A stretch of DNA of 64,000 bases from Acidobacteriota bacterium (GTDB lineage: Bacteria > Acidobacteriota > Blastocatellia > Pyrinomonadales > Pyrinomonadaceae): positions 62,001-126,000 of the forward strand of contig JAFAZX010000062.1 in the NCBI GenBank assembly GCA_019239425.1. The letters are read 5' to 3'. Positions 63,837 to 64,000 of the stretch are shown here, one piece after another; within the stretch, counting starts at the first letter, position 1, and each line of letters starts with the position of its first letter. The notes beneath the pieces are model-generated. The model was not told the DNA's origin. It saw only the letters and a program-made list of their open reading frames with translations, and did no database searches. A program made the position numbers and the translations under genes.

Positions 63837-64000
63837 TTCCAGAGCGTCGAGTCGGGCCTCTAGTTGCCGGCGGGCGCGGTCGTGCGTGACGGCCAGCTCG
63901 CCCGTTTCGAGCGAGAGCTGTTTGAAGCAGACGCGTTGCTCTTCGAGCAGTTCGTCCACGCGCGCGCGCAGCTCCGCGTGGAGTTCGGCGGCGCGCGCGT
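63832..64000 (-). CDS. C-terminal fragment of a coiled-coil protein
   Basis: About 55 residues of a minus-strand gene that continues past the window end. The sequence (AAELHAELRARVDELLEEQR, then QLEARLDALEK at the stop) is a strong coiled coil with heptad-spaced Leu. In glycan loci such tails occur on glycosyltransferases and methyltransferases that oligomerise, but nothing else can be said. The stop is AAG TAG TAG, the TAGs belonging to a family B palindrome. Confidence 0.65.

Overview
The window is GC-rich chromosomal DNA, very probably from an Acidobacteriota bacterium, most likely class Blastocatellia. The evidence is the pair of VWFA proteins of the acidobacterial VWFA-related type, several secreted proteins ending in DUF4214, a beta-propeller protein with a Solibacter-type (TIGR03437-like) tail, and an LptD that implies a diderm envelope. 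The species assignment is inference: no rRNA gene is present.

Layout. 1-8.5 kb: housekeeping and envelope genes (end of a UbiB-type kinase, low-affinity iron permease-like protein, CorA, CorC/CNNM transporter, acyltransferase, cNMP-binding DUF1003 protein, two VWFA proteins). 9.0-17.1 kb: a type IV pilus/type II secretion-like cluster in the order F, E, D, two prepilins, PilM/GspL-like. 17.2-23.2 kb: TlpA-type thioredoxin, ECF sigma factor with zinc-finger anti-sigma factor, a bactofilin-like membrane protein, LptD. 23.4-35.6 kb: secreted proteins, including three different metalloproteases that each end in DUF4214. 35.8-63.7 kb: a large glycan locus with GT4 and GT2 transferases, GT-C-type membrane proteins, a YfhO protein, methyltransferases and a lipoprotein. 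60.4-62.4 kb: a small interruption with a PemK/MazF-type toxin-antitoxin pair, a decayed methylase tail, an odd class II tRNA and an AT-rich stretch with iterated short repeats.

Two themes stand out. First, the gaps between genes are largely filled by palindromic elements from at least nine sequence families. They often run from the stop codon of one gene to within a few bases of the next start codon. They supply stop codons, occupy the place of ribosome binding sites, nest in one another, and in several genes are translated in frame (two prepilin leaders, an internal loop of a GT-C protein, the last residues of another). Second, the glycan locus reuses two accessory modules. A W/F-rich Ig-like domain is attached to two GT-C proteins, a methyltransferase, a GT4-methyltransferase fusion and a free lipoprotein. 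DUF4214 is seen both on secreted proteases and, in shortened form, on two GT-C-like membrane proteins. This suggests a surface-glycan assembly and capping pathway with its own recognition modules, linked to secreted DUF4214 proteins. That link is inference.
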